The notes: generated by a model from the sequence alone, not told the origin. Positions 15,524 through 24,075 are shown, counted from the stretch's first letter. The stretch: 64,000 bases of DNA from JBFXCK01 sp050182275 (GCA_050182275.1 JBFXCK010000002.1:1-64000); one strand, 5' to 3'. Numbers and translations are program-made.

Positions 15524-17962
15524 ATGCCCGAGCCGTCTAAAACGACTTTATTTCCCGTTCTGCCATTGCGCGATATTGTGGTGTTCCCGCATATCTCAGT
15601 GGTGCTGTTCGTCGGGCGGGAAAAGTCGATTAACGCGATCGAAGACGTGCTGCAAGACGACCGCCGGATTTTTTTGGCGACCCAAGTGAATGCCGCGCAA
15701 GACGATCCCGAAAATAAAGATTTATATAAAGTCGGCACGATCGCCGAAATCGTCAAGGACACCGAAAGCGGCCGTCCCAATATTGCGCGCCTGCCCGATG
15801 GCACGGTAAAAGTGATGGTGCGCGGCTTGCAACGCGGCCGCATCGCCGATTTTGTCGAACATGCCCAGTTCTTCCAAGCCTATGTCGAACCGCAGCCCGA
15901 GGAGGAAAATTCGGATGCCGAGGTAACCGCCATGGTGCGCGCGCTTATCGGCCAGTTCGACCAGTATTTAAAACTCAATAAAAAATTCACCCATCCGGGC
16001 GAAATCCTTTCGGCCCTGGCTGAAATGAACGATCCCAGCATGATTGTCGATACCATTGCCTCGCATTTGGTGTTGAAAATCGCTGAAAAGCAATCGCTGT
16101 TAGAAACCCACGGCTTGATCGCGCGGATTGAAAAAATCTTCGGCTTCATGGAAGGCGAAATCGGCGTATTGCAGGTTGAAAAGAAAATCCGCAACCGCGT
16201 CAAGCGGCAAATGGAAAAGACCCAGCGCGAATATTACTTGAACGAGCAATTAAAGGCGATTCAAAAAGAATTGGGCGAAGGCGAAGATGGCCGCGATGAA
16301 TTGTCGGAACTTGAAGCCCGCATCAAAAAAACGCGCCTTTCGAAAGAAGCCCGCGAAAAAGCCACATCCGAATTAAAGAAGCTGAAATCGATGAGCCCGA
16401 TGTCGGCCGAAGCCACCGTGGTGCGCAATTATTTGGATTGGATTCTGTCGATCCCCTGGCGCAAAACCACGCGCATTAAAACCGATATTGTCGAAGCCGG
16501 CAAGGTATTAGACCGCGATCACTTTGGCTTAGAAAAAGTCAAAGAGCGGATTTTGGAACATTTGGCGGTGCAAGTGCGCACCAAGAAAATGCGCGGGCCT
16601 ATTTTATGCCTGGTTGGCCCGCCCGGCGTTGGTAAAACCTCGCTTGGCAAATCTTTGGCCGAGGCGACAGGGCGCAATTTCGTGCGTGTGTCGCTCGGCG
16701 GCGTGCGTGATGAGGCGGAAATCCGCGGCCACCGGCGCACCTATATCGGCTCGATGCCGGGCAAATTAATTCAGGCGATGAAAAAGGCAAAATCATCGAA
16801 TCCATTATTTATGCTGGATGAAATCGACAAAATGGCCTCCGACTGGCGGGGCGATCCGGCAGCGGCCTTGCTAGAGGTGTTGGATCCTGAGCAAAACAGC
16901 AATTTTAACGACCATTATCTCGAAGTCGATTATGATTTATCGGATGTGATGTTCATTACCACGGCCAATACCTTGCGCATGCCCCAGCCTTTGCTGGACC
17001 GGATGGAAATCATCCGCCTGGCCGGTTATACCGAAGAAGAAAAACTGGAAATCGCCAAACGGCACTTGCTGCCTAAAGTGGTGAAAGCGCATGGCGTTAA
17101 AAATGAGGAATTCAAAGTCAGCGATGCCGCGATTATCGATGTGATCCGCTATTACACGCGGGAGGCGGGCGTCCGTAATTTGGAGCGCGAATTGGCGACA
17201 CTCGCACGCAAAGCGATTAAAGAAATCTCGGTGCGCAAAATCGACCGTGTTTCGGTTACGCCGAAGAGCTTGGAAAAATTCCTTGGCGTGCGCAAATTCC
17301 GCTATGGCGAGGCCGAGCTGGAAGATGCGGTTGGCGTTACCACCGGCTTGGCCTGGACCGAAGTTGGCGGCGAATTATTATCAATCGAAGCCGTGATGGT
17401 GCCGGGCAAGGGCAAGATGCAAATCACCGGCAAATTGGGCGATGTGATGCAGGAATCGGTGCAGGCGGCGGCGTCTTTCGTGCGCTCGCGGGCTACCAAA
17501 TTCGGCATCAAGCCGCCTTTATTTGAAAAGCGCGATATCCATATCCACGTGCCTGAAGGCGCAACGCCAAAAGACGGCCCCTCGGCCGGCGTGGCGATGG
17601 TGACTTCCATCGTTTCGGTCTTAACCGGCATTCCGGTGCGTAAAGACGTGGCGATGACGGGTGAAATTACTTTGCGCGGCCGCGTCTTGGCCATTGGCGG
17701 CTTGAAGGAAAAATTGCTGGCGGCATTGCGCGGCGGTATTAAAACCGTTCTCATTCCGCAAGAGAATGAAAAAGATTTGGCCGAAATTCCCGATAATGTG
17801 AAAAAAGAATTGAAAATTATTCCGGTTTCCACGGCTGATGAAGTTCTTCAGCATGCCTTGGTTAGCCAGCCGATCGCCATTGAATGGACCGAGCCGCCGA
17901 TTGAATCGGTACCGGCCAAAGATAAAGGCGATGAAGATTCCTCCGGCCTGACCACGCATTAA
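15524..17962 (+). CDS. lon: ATP-dependent Lon protease
   Basis: Lon is the cytoplasmic AAA+ serine protease that removes misfolded and regulatory proteins. The 812 residues match the LonA family: N-terminal substrate domain (about 1-300) with the start 'FPVLPLRDIVVFPH', AAA+ module with Walker A 'GPPGVGKTS' and Walker B 'LFMLDEIDKM', and the peptidase domain with the catalytic Ser in 'PKDGPSAGVAM' and the catalytic Lys in 'GGLKEKLLAA'. An AAAGGAG Shine-Dalgarno precedes the ATG. The order clpX-lon-hup is the common one in proteobacteria. Confidence 0.98.
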   Translation: MPEPSKTTLFPVLPLRDIVVFPHISVVLFVGREKSINAIEDVLQDDRRIFLATQVNAAQDDPENKDLYKVGTIAEIVKDTESGRPNIARLPDGTVKVMVRGLQRGRIADFVEHAQFFQAYVEPQPEEENSDAEVTAMVRALIGQFDQYLKLNKKFTHPGEILSALAEMNDPSMIVDTIASHLVLKIAEKQSLLETHGLIARIEKIFGFMEGEIGVLQVEKKIRNRVKRQMEKTQREYYLNEQLKAIQKELGEGEDGRDELSELEARIKKTRLSKEAREKATSELKKLKSMSPMSAEATVVRNYLDWILSIPWRKTTRIKTDIVEAGKVLDRDHFGLEKVKERILEHLAVQVRTKKMRGPILCLVGPPGVGKTSLGKSLAEATGRNFVRVSLGGVRDEAEIRGHRRTYIGSMPGKLIQAMKKAKSSNPLFMLDEIDKMASDWRGDPAAALLEVLDPEQNSNFNDHYLEVDYDLSDVMFITTANTLRMPQPLLDRMEIIRLAGYTEEEKLEIAKRHLLPKVVKAHGVKNEEFKVSDAAIIDVIRYYTREAGVRNLERELATLARKAIKEISVRKIDRVSVTPKSLEKFLGVRKFRYGEAELEDAVGVTTGLAWTEVGGELLSIEAVMVPGKGKMQITGKLGDVMQESVQAAASFVRSRATKFGIKPPLFEKRDIHIHVPEGATPKDGPSAGVAMVTSIVSVLTGIPVRKDVAMTGEITLRGRVLAIGGLKEKLLAALRGGIKTVLIPQENEKDLAEIPDNVKKELKIIPVSTADEVLQHALVSQPIAIEWTEPPIESVPAKDKGDEDSSGLTTH

Positions 17963-18068
17963 TCATTTTCGACCTGGATAGATGGCTTTTGAAGGGCTAA
18001 AAACCCTCCAAAACCAATGGCTTGCCAAAGTTATCCCCAAAAAAGCATAGGAAAACCTAGTCCGATTG

Positions 18069-18096
18069 TTGACGGCGGTAAAAAGAGCCTTAGAAT
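18069..18096 (+). promoter_or_regulatory. sigma-70 type promoter for hup
   Basis: TTGACG at 18069-18074 and TAGAAT at 18091-18096 are separated by 16 bases, in the 218-bp gap between lon and hup. It would give a leader of roughly 75 bases. Confidence 0.5.
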
Positions 18097-18180
18097 CCGC
18101 CGTATTCCTGTACCCTGATTTAATATGTAAATCAGGCGTGTTCAGGTAACCCTGTGTTCTACCCCAAAGGAGGGGATATC

Positions 18181-18453
18181 ATGAGCAAAAGTTCTTTGAT
18201 CGAAGCAGTAGCAAAAGAAACCAGCCTCTCAAAGGCCCAAATCAGTGAAGTGTTGGAAGCTTTCGCCACCACCATCACCAAGTTCTTGAAGAAGGGCGAA
18301 GAAGTAAACTTCCCCCCGATCTGCAAGATCATCGTCGCCAAGCGCCCGGCTTCCGTAGGCCGTAACCCGCGCACCGGCGAAACCATCCAAATCAAAGCCC
18401 GCAAGCAGCCCAAGTTCAAAGCTGCCAAAGCTTTGAAGGATGCCTTGAACTAA
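18181..18453 (+). CDS. hup: DNA-binding protein HU (beta type)
   Basis: HU is the small dimeric nucleoid protein that bends DNA. The 90-residue product shows the full fold: helices 'SLIEAVAKETSLSKAQISEV' and beyond, the beta-arm with 'GRNPRTGETIQIKA', and the terminal 'KFKAAKALKDAL' helix. The start is the ATG at 18181, which follows AAAGGAGG; an upstream TTG in frame is ignored. It lies after lon, as in many proteobacteria, and is closed by a strong terminator. Confidence 0.96.
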   Translation: MSKSSLIEAVAKETSLSKAQISEVLEAFATTITKFLKKGEEVNFPPICKIIVAKRPASVGRNPRTGETIQIKARKQPKFKAAKALKDALN

Positions 18454-18469
18454 TTCAAGTTTGCCTTCC

Positions 18470-18506
18470 AAAAAGCCGGAAAGCCAAAAGGCCTTCCGGC
18501 TTTTTT
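18470..18506 (+). terminator. rho-independent terminator after hup
   Basis: Stem AAAAAGCCGGAA/TTCCGGCTTTTT with an inner GCC/GGC pair runs straight into a T-rich stretch, 17 bases after the hup stop. Confidence 0.93.
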
Positions 18507-18552
18507 ATTTTGTTTGGCACAGGCTCCGCGATTTGCTATGGAAATAGGAATA

Positions 18553-18627
18553 GGGTGCTTAGCTCAGCGGTAGAGCATCTCGTTTACACCGAGAGGGTCG
18601 GGGGTTCGATCCCCTCAGCACCCACCA
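18553..18627 (+). tRNA. tRNA-Val (UAC)
   Basis: A 75-nt cloverleaf with acceptor GGGTGCT/AGCACCC, D-arm GCTC/GAGC, anticodon stem TCTCG/CGAGA around TTTACAC (anticodon TAC), T-arm with GGTTCGATC and an encoded CCA. Confidence 0.96.
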
Positions 18628-18714
18628 GCGCTCCGGACCAAGGGTTCCGCCCATGGCCCAGCATGCCGGGCGATGTTAATCTCCCGGATCTCAAAGTAAT
18701 GGAGAAACACCCCC

Positions 18715-19125
18715 ATGTTTGATGACCAAGCACAACCGCAGACCCAAGCTCAGCTTATCAAGCGTTTCATGGAGACAAATGTGAGGCAGATGACCGAGAG
18801 GCATCCGCAGGATATTACGGGAATCGCCCTGGCTTGGCGAGAAGGTGAACTGAAGCTAATCGTTCAGGCGGCGGATTCGACCGCGATCAGCCGCTTGCGG
18901 AACGAGTTGCCGGATTACGAGGGAGGATATCAAATCAAGATCCAAGTTAACACCTTTGCGTACCCGGCACCCGGATCGCCAGCCATGTCCGTTCCGCTGC
19001 GCTCAGCTGCAACGGTTCGATGGGAGCAACGTTTTCCGTGGGTTCGATCATTGAAGCACTTTTTCTTGAGGGAGGGAAAACATCCGCCCATAAGACCTTG
19101 GCCGCGAGAGCGGTGCAGCCGTTAA
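18715..19125 (+). CDS. hypothetical protein, 136 aa, uncertain
   Basis: I do not recognise this protein with certainty. A GGAG site lies before the ATG at 18715. Residues 1-85 look like real protein, with a helix around 'QLIKRFMETNVRQMTER' and a strand-turn-strand segment 'DITGIALAWREGELKLIVQ', faintly like the small leading domain of some trypsin-like proteins. After about residue 85 the reading becomes Arg/Pro/Trp-rich and may be noise or a frameshift. The base composition is more GC-rich than its neighbours, and it sits between tRNA-Val and a palindromic element of the type found next to other tRNA genes, so it may be a small insertion. Confidence 0.45.
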   Translation: MFDDQAQPQTQAQLIKRFMETNVRQMTERHPQDITGIALAWREGELKLIVQAADSTAISRLRNELPDYEGGYQIKIQVNTFAYPAPGSPAMSVPLRSAATVRWEQRFPWVRSLKHFFLREGKHPPIRPWPRERCSR

Positions 19126-19137
19126 TCTCGGCCTGTC

Positions 19138-19242
19138 CCGCCCTACGTCTTCGGCTTCGGGTGGCTTACGCCAGTAAGACACGCGAAGACGATCTTAGGT
19201 GTAGGAGTGTCGTTCGAAGCAAAGCGAAGGCGGAATGGTTGC
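19138..19242. repeat. tRNA-associated palindromic element, copy A2
   Basis: This is a close relative of the element at 11683. The hairpin CCGCCC/GGGTGG, pairing CGTCTTCG/CGAAGACG and the 34-nt GACAC...GTGTC hairpin (19178-19211) are all kept. Relative to copy A1 the pair C11693-G11740 is replaced by T19148-A19189, a compensatory change. It lies about 510 bases after tRNA-Val, with the uncertain gene in between. Confidence 0.8.
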
Positions 19243-19245
19243 AAT

Positions 19246-19776
19246 TTATCTGCCATCATGATTTCTTCCTCCGCGTCCAATTACATGGCCATGATCGCCG
19301 GTTTTGATGGTGGAGGGGTTAACAAGCAAGCCGCGTAAAACTTCGGTCATTTCAAAATCATGGCAAGTTAAAACTCTGGCGATTCCATAATTGCGGCTTG
19401 AAACAAGAATTTTAGCTTCGGGAAATTTGTCGCGAACAATTCTGGCGGCATCGACATAGGCATCATGTTCTTTCCAAAGAGGCGAGGCAACATTAATCTC
19501 CCTTCCAAAGAATCCGGTCAAATGTTTGGTAAACTCAGGCAAAGAGACGCCGCTTTCCTTTGCTGCGCAGGTATCCCAAAATCCTATCCGGCAGTTGCCG
19601 TCGATGACAATAATATCGAAAGCTTCACTGGCGGCTAATAAGGGAAAAGCGTCGATAAGCCATTTGGCTTGGCTTAAGTGAAAATCCATCCCTAAACAGC
19701 CGCGCAATTCATCAATGGAGGGTGTGTCGCCGATATATAAAACTCTTTTGGGTTTGGCGGGGACGGCGGGGGTCAT
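19246..19776 (-). CDS. Receiver-like protein with P-x-W insertion (paralogue of 21178-21765)
   Basis: The 176-residue product has a CheY-like beginning: strand 'KRVLYIGDT' (residues 10-18), and strand 'IIVIDG' with Asp59 where a receiver carries its phospho-Asp. The acidic pair after strand 1 is reduced to one Asp. After Asp59 comes a C/V-R-I-G turn and an insertion 'LTGFFGREINVASPLW'. The same layout appears in the protein at 21178-21765, so the two are paralogues on the same strand flanking rarA. AGGAGG lies 8 bases before the ATG at 19776. No output domain is visible. A phospho-dependent or pseudo-receiver role is inferred. Confidence 0.65.
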   Translation of the reverse strand: MTPAVPAKPKRVLYIGDTPSIDELRGCLGMDFHLSQAKWLIDAFPLLAASEAFDIIVIDGNCRIGFWDTCAAKESGVSLPEFTKHLTGFFGREINVASPLWKEHDAYVDAARIVRDKFPEAKILVSSRNYGIARVLTCHDFEMTEVLRGLLVNPSTIKTGDHGHVIGRGGRNHDGR

Positions 19777-19875
19777 TGGGGCATCCTCCTGATTTATTAT
19801 GTTATATCTTATTAGGAAATATTTTTGTGTTTGTCAATCTTGCCTTTTGTCAAAGGTTATGCGCTAAGATAGGAA

Positions 19876-21174
19876 ATGGCCGCCAATCTCTTTGCCGCTA
19901 AATTAACCCCTGCCGCTCCTTTGCCCGAGCGCCTGCGCCCGCAAAGCTTGGGCGAGGTGGTGGGGCAGGATCATATTTTGGGGCCATCTGGCACGCTTAC
20001 CAAGCTTTTAAAGCAGGGGCATTTGCCTTCACTCATTTTCTGGGGGCCGCCCGGCTGCGGGAAGACCACTTTGGCGCGGCTTTTGGCGAAAGAGGCTAAG
20101 CTGCATTTTGAAAATGTCTCGGCCGTGTTCACCGGCGTTGCCGAGTTAAAAAAGATTTTCGAGGCGGCGCGCAGCAGGCGGCAAGATGGGATTGGCACGC
20201 TTTTGTTCGTCGATGAAATTCACCGTTTCAACCGCAGCCAGCAAGATAGTTTTTTGCCCTATGTTGAGGATGGAACAATTACATTGCTGGGCGCCACCAC
20301 CGAAAATCCGTCTTTCGAATTAAACGCCGCGCTTCTATCACGTGCGCAAGTGCTGATTTTACATCGTTTGGATGCCAAGGCGCTGGAAGAATTGTTAAGC
20401 CGCGCGGAGGATTTATTAGGCCGCAAGCTTCCTATCGCCAATGAAGCGCGGGAACAAGTAATCGCCATGGCCGATGGCGATGGGCGCTATTTATTGAATA
20501 TGGCCGAGCAATTATTCACGCTGCCGCCTTCGGAAACATTGGGGATGGCGGAATTGCAGAATTTCCTGCAACGCCGCGCGCCGATTTACGATAAAGATAG
20601 GGAAGAGCATTACAATTTAATCAGCGCCCTGCATAAATCCTTGCGTGGCTCTGATGTGGACGCCGCGCTTTATTGGATGGCGCGCATGGTAATTGGCGGC
20701 GAGGATATTCATTATATTTTGCGGCGTCTTACCCGTTTCGCCAGCGAGGATATCGGCATGGCCGATCCGAACGCCTTGCTGCAGGCGGTTGCGGCTTGGG
20801 AAACTTTCGATCGTTTGGGCCAGCCGGAAGGAGAGTTGGCGCTGGCGCAGTTAGTGATTTATCTGGCCACGGCGCCGAAATCGAACGCCGCCTATACCGC
20901 GCAAAAATCGGCCTATGCGGCGGCTAAAAAGACCGGATCATTGATGCCGCCCAAGCATATTTTAAACGCGCCCACTAAATTAATGCGGGATGTAGGGTAT
21001 GGTGAAGGCTATGCCTATGACCACGACACGGAAGAAGGTTTTTCCGGCCAAAATTATTTTCCCGATGGCTTAAAACGCCAGCAATTTTATCAGCCAGTTG
21101 AGCGCGGCTTCGAGCGGGAGATACAAAAAAGGCTGGAATATTGGAATAATTTGCGGAAAAAGAACGCGGGCTAA
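19876..21174 (+). CDS. rarA: Replication-associated recombination protein A (RarA/MgsA)
   Basis: RarA is a clamp-loader-like AAA+ ATPase that acts at stalled replication forks. The 432 residues match the family. The start region 'PLPERLRPQSLGEVVGQDH' is typical; Walker A is 'GPPGCGKTT' (about residue 58), Walker B 'LLFVDEIHRFNRSQQD', sensor 1 'LLGATTENPSFELN'; the C-terminal half carries the tetramerisation domain with 'HKSLRGSDVDAALYWMARM' and 'AYDHDTEEGFSGQNYFP'. The receiver-like genes on either side are on the opposite strand, so a joint role is not implied by operon structure. Confidence 0.96.
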   Translation: MAANLFAAKLTPAAPLPERLRPQSLGEVVGQDHILGPSGTLTKLLKQGHLPSLIFWGPPGCGKTTLARLLAKEAKLHFENVSAVFTGVAELKKIFEAARSRRQDGIGTLLFVDEIHRFNRSQQDSFLPYVEDGTITLLGATTENPSFELNAALLSRAQVLILHRLDAKALEELLSRAEDLLGRKLPIANEAREQVIAMADGDGRYLLNMAEQLFTLPPSETLGMAELQNFLQRRAPIYDKDREEHYNLISALHKSLRGSDVDAALYWMARMVIGGEDIHYILRRLTRFASEDIGMADPNALLQAVAAWETFDRLGQPEGELALAQLVIYLATAPKSNAAYTAQKSAYAAAKKTGSLMPPKHILNAPTKLMRDVGYGEGYAYDHDTEEGFSGQNYFPDGLKRQQFYQPVERGFEREIQKRLEYWNNLRKKNAG

Positions 21175-21177
21175 TTA

Positions 21178-21765
21178 TTAGCGCCCGCCACGTTCGCGTT
21201 TCTTTTGCCGCTGCGCTGCTTTAATTTCGGGCATAAAGGGCAGCAAGGCTTCGGCCAGGTCTTCTTGTACACGAAAAGTGTTGATGATTTCGGGATGGCC
21301 CAGGAAAGCCGGAATGTCGCCGCGCAATTCCTCCGGGGCGGTTGAAATAAAAACCAGCCCCATATGCTTGAATTTTTTCGAGCGGTGCAAGGCCTCGGCC
21401 AGGCGGATGCCGTTTAACATGCTATCCCGCGTCCATTGCGGTTTGGTAAGGTCAAGCTCGATGCCGGTTGAATCGAAAAATTGACGGCTTAGGCGCGCTT
21501 TGGCTTCTTTGGGTTTTTCATTCGGATGCGCGGGCGCTATTTTTCCGATTCTAACGCCGCTATCCATGACCACCGCATCGAAAGGGGTGCGCATAAGAGC
21601 GATCAAGGCTTCGGCGATGGAGTGAGCGCGGATATGGCCATGAATCCCCGCCGCCACCAGCTTTTCGCGGAATTCTTGATCGGGTTCGGTGTCTTCCACC
21701 ACCAATATTTTCATTTTGGTGGGGGGAAGTTTTTTTGAATCTTCAGGGCCGGGTGCTTGTTCCAT
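21178..21765 (-). CDS. Receiver-domain protein with P-x-W insertion
   Basis: The product (195 residues from the ATG at 21765) starts with a Pro-rich tail, then a receiver fold: 'MKILVVEDTEPD' with acidic Glu24-Asp25, a helix, and strand 'AVVMDSG' with Asp68 as the likely phospho-acceptor. A V-R-I-G turn and an insertion ending 'LDLTKPQW' follow; the same elements occur in the protein at 19246-19776. The C-terminus is Lys/Arg-rich. A TTG at 21783 is also in frame; the start is not backed by a Shine-Dalgarno. It converges on rarA, three bases from its stop. Single-domain signalling protein is the best description. Confidence 0.65.
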   Translation of the reverse strand: MEQAPGPEDSKKLPPTKMKILVVEDTEPDQEFREKLVAAGIHGHIRAHSIAEALIALMRTPFDAVVMDSGVRIGKIAPAHPNEKPKEAKARLSRQFFDSTGIELDLTKPQWTRDSMLNGIRLAEALHRSKKFKHMGLVFISTAPEELRGDIPAFLGHPEIINTFRVQEDLAEALLPFMPEIKAAQRQKKRERGGR

Positions 21766-21882
21766 AATTAATAAAGAATACAATAAATCTTTTAAAGATA
21801 CAACATATTTGTAAGGCTAGGAGTGGCTTAAAATCCCCCTAGCATCTTGGGCCGGGATTTGCTAATCATCCCTTTCCTTTAA

Positions 21883-21959
21883 GGGGGCGTAGTTCAGTTG
21901 GTTAGAACGTCTGCCTGTCACGCAGAAGGTCGCGGGTTCGAGTCCCGTCGCTCCCGCCA
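21883..21959 (+). tRNA. tRNA-Asp (GUC)
   Basis: A 77-nt cloverleaf with acceptor GGGGGCG/CGCTCCC (one G-T pair), anticodon stem TCTGC/GCAGA around CTGTCAC (anticodon GTC), T-loop GGTTCGAGT and an encoded CCA. A short palindromic element follows three bases later. Confidence 0.95.
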
Positions 21960-21961
21960 TT

Positions 21962-22036
21962 AGAATTTCTTATGAGCAAAGCGAATTAGAAATTCTTATG
22001 TCCCCCGAAGCCTTGGCGTAGGGGGGCACTGGTGCC
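21962..22036. repeat. tRNA-associated palindromic element, copy A3 (tail type)
   Basis: It holds a 9-bp inverted repeat AGAATTTCT/AGAAATTCT (21962-21996), then a tail CCCCCGAAGCCTTGGCGTAG plus ACTGGT that matches the end of the element after tRNA-Leu (11765-11790). It ends in a GGCAC/GTGCC palindrome. It starts three bases after tRNA-Asp. Confidence 0.7.
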
Positions 22037-22062
22037 ATTTTATATTATACAGGAACCCTCGA

Positions 22063-22938
22063 ATGTCCCCCTCCCTCAAAACCTTTATGATCAGTCTGTT
22101 AACCGCCATTGTAGTGGTTATTATCATGCTGCGCTTTTATGGCCCGTCATCTTCAACCCCGGCGCTTGAAACCAAAAAAGCGGAAACGACTTTTGAGCGT
22201 ATTGCGCGCACCGGCGTCATTCGCTGCGGCTATGGCACTTGGCCGCCTTATTTGATGAAGGATCCCAACACAGGCCAACTCAGCGGCATGAATTATGAAG
22301 TAATGGAAGCGATTGGCCGTAATTTAGAATTGAAAATCGAATGGACCGAAGAAGTAGGCTGGGGCAATTACATCGAAGGTATCAATACCAAACGCTATGA
22401 TATGTTTTGCGCCAGCGTATGGCCAAATGGCCCGCGCACCAAGAATACGACCTTAAGTAAGCCCACTTTTTATTCAGCGGCCTATGCCTTGGCGCGGATT
22501 GATGACCACCGTTTTGACGGCGATTTATCGAAAGTAAATGATCCGGCTGTGAAAATTTCGGTGATCGAGGGCGATTATACGGAAAGCCTGGCCAAAGAAG
22601 ATTATCCAAAAGCCAGCCGCAATGTTTTGTCTCCCAATAGCGATGGCGCGCAAGTTCTATTGGAAATCGCCAGCGGCAAGGCCGACATTGCCTTCGCCGA
22701 TTTGGGTTTATTCCGTGAATTTGAAAAAAATAATCCGGGTAAATTGACGTTAGTGCCGAATACGCCGCCTTCGCGCATTTTTGGCGAGCATTTATCGGTG
22801 GGATTGGGAGAGTTTGAGCTTAAAAACGCCCTGGATACAGCGATCACCACTTTATCCAATAGCGGCGTGATTGCTAAAATCATCAAGCAATATCAAGGTG
22901 GCAGCACCTATGCGCCGGCGCCGGATTTCGCGCAGTAA
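22063..22938 (+). CDS. Membrane-anchored solute-binding protein, SBP family 3 (amino-acid type)
   Basis: The 291-residue product has an uncleaved-looking hydrophobic helix (about residues 8-26) and no lipobox, then a periplasmic family 3 solute-binding domain starting 'ARTGVIRCGYGTWPPY'. The ligand-binding landmarks are recognisable: 'LSGMNYEVMEAIGRNL', 'GWGNYIEGINTKRYDM', and the second-lobe 'GDYTESLAKEDYP' and 'GKADIAFADL'. Family members bind amino acids or similar solutes for ABC importers or sensors. No permease or ATPase gene is adjacent; it stands alone between tRNA-Asp and nuo, so the partner is unknown. CAGGAA precedes the ATG. Confidence 0.8.
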   Translation: MSPSLKTFMISLLTAIVVVIIMLRFYGPSSSTPALETKKAETTFERIARTGVIRCGYGTWPPYLMKDPNTGQLSGMNYEVMEAIGRNLELKIEWTEEVGWGNYIEGINTKRYDMFCASVWPNGPRTKNTTLSKPTFYSAAYALARIDDHRFDGDLSKVNDPAVKISVIEGDYTESLAKEDYPKASRNVLSPNSDGAQVLLEIASGKADIAFADLGLFREFEKNNPGKLTLVPNTPPSRIFGEHLSVGLGEFELKNALDTAITTLSNSGVIAKIIKQYQGGSTYAPAPDFAQ

Positions 22939-23053
22939 GCCTGATTCTTAAAGAATACAACGCTTCACGTTGTTGATAAGCTTAAAAAGGCCTAACCCTT
23001 GTTATTTTCAAGCACTTAGCGCATATTGCGGGCAGGAAAACCTTTAAAACCAA

Positions 23054-23114
23054 GCTCGTCCTGAGCTTGTCGAAGGATGAGCGTCGCTCATGATTCGACT
23101 AGCTCACCATGAGC
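23054..23114. repeat. Paired palindromic repeats upstream of nuoA
   Basis: The first unit, 23054-23082, has arms GCTCGTCC/GGATGAGC around core TGAGCTTGTCGAA. The second, 23086-23114, has arms GCTCAT/ATGAGC around a core close to the reverse complement (ATTCGACTAGCTCA). The two units are thus head-to-head copies of one palindrome type. A second pair is at 24723-24795. Confidence 0.85.
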
Positions 23115-23127
23115 GAAAGAATTTGAG

Positions 23128-23505
23128 ATGGCCCATTACTACACCCAGTATTTACAGGAATATTTGCCCATTATCGTGTTTTTGGGCCTGGCGGCGGGTT
23201 TGTCGGTCATTATTTTGATTGCCTCTTATTTGCTGGCCGAACAAAAGCCGGATTCAGAAAAACTTTCGACCTATGAATGCGGTTTCGATGCGTTTAAGGA
23301 TGCGCGCGGGAAATTCGATGTGCGGTTTTATTTGGTTTCGATTTTATTCATTATTTTTGATTTAGAAGTCGCCTTTCTTTTTCCCTGGGCCATTAGTTTA
23401 GGCAAAATCGGCTTCTTTGGTTTTTGGTCAATGGTAACCTTTTTGGGTGTGCTCACCATCGGTTTTATTTACGAATGGAAAAAGGGCGCGTTGGAGTGGG
23501 AATAA
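23128..23505 (+). CDS. nuoA: NADH-quinone oxidoreductase subunit A
   Basis: NuoA is a small membrane subunit of complex I at the interface with the peripheral arm. The 125-residue product has three membrane helices (about 12-35, 65-88, 95-115), with the conserved loop 'STYECGFDAFKDAR' between the first two. It opens the operon nuoABCDEF-x-GHI, and nuoB starts on the base after its stop. Confidence 0.96.
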   Translation: MAHYYTQYLQEYLPIIVFLGLAAGLSVIILIASYLLAEQKPDSEKLSTYECGFDAFKDARGKFDVRFYLVSILFIIFDLEVAFLFPWAISLGKIGFFGFWSMVTFLGVLTIGFIYEWKKGALEWE

Positions 23506-24075
23506 ATGGGTAAGCAATTAATTGTCACGGCAAGCGGCAGCGGCCTAAGCATGGCCGACATCGCCCAGGATAATCTGGAAGCGGCCGCTTTGCGCCAAGA
23601 ATATAGCGATAAGGGTTTTATCGTAACCCAGCTTGATAAATTGGTGCGCTGGGCGCAAACCGGATCGCTTTGGCCGATGACATTCGGTTTGGCTTGCTGC
23701 GCGGTTGAGATGATGCAAACCGCCGCCAGCCGCTATGATCTTGACCGTTTCGGCATGGTTTTCCGCCCCAGCCCCAGGCAGTCGGATGTGATGATTGTGG
23801 CGGGCACGCTGACCAACAAAATGGCGCCGGCCCTTCGCAAAGTGTATGACCAAATGGCTGAACCGCGCTGGGTGGTTTCGATGGGTTCCTGCGCCAATGG
23901 CGGCGGCTATTACCATTATTCCTATTCAGTGGTGCGCGGGTGCGACCGTGTGGTTCCGGTCGATATTTATGTGCCCGGTTGCCCGCCAACGGCTGAAGCT
24001 TTGCTTTATGGCTTAATGCAATTGCAGAAAAAAATTAAGGGCCGCAAAGTTATCCGCCGGCCGGAGGCCGCTTAG
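23506..24075 (+). CDS. nuoB: NADH-quinone oxidoreductase subunit B
   Basis: NuoB carries the N2 [4Fe-4S] cluster that reduces quinone. All four cysteine ligands are visible: the C-C pair in 'FGLACCAVEMM', the Cys in 'SMGSCANGGGYYHYSYS' and the Cys in 'YVPGCPPTAEALLYG'. The 189-residue length fits the alphaproteobacterial form, including the 'GKQLIVTASGSGLSMADI' N-terminal extension. It abuts nuoA and nuoC without gaps. Confidence 0.97.
   Translation: MGKQLIVTASGSGLSMADIAQDNLEAAALRQEYSDKGFIVTQLDKLVRWAQTGSLWPMTFGLACCAVEMMQTAASRYDLDRFGMVFRPSPRQSDVMIVAGTLTNKMAPALRKVYDQMAEPRWVVSMGSCANGGGYYHYSYSVVRGCDRVVPVDIYVPGCPPTAEALLYGLMQLQKKIKGRKVIRRPEAA

Noticed and set aside
17302..17832. 176-aa minus-strand open frame inside lon
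   Set aside because: It is a shadow of the Lon protease domain with no Shine-Dalgarno and no recognisable motifs.
18510..18722. 70-aa open frame across tRNA-Val
   Set aside because: It contains the whole tRNA gene and has no ribosome site.
18553..19055. Integration site at tRNA-Val
   Set aside because: A 10-base GGGTTCGATC match recurs near 19043, but it is short, lies inside the uncertain gene and is not linked to an integrase.
19020..19307. 95-aa open frame overlapping the second palindromic element
   Set aside because: It reads through the repeat and into an opposite gene; no start signal.
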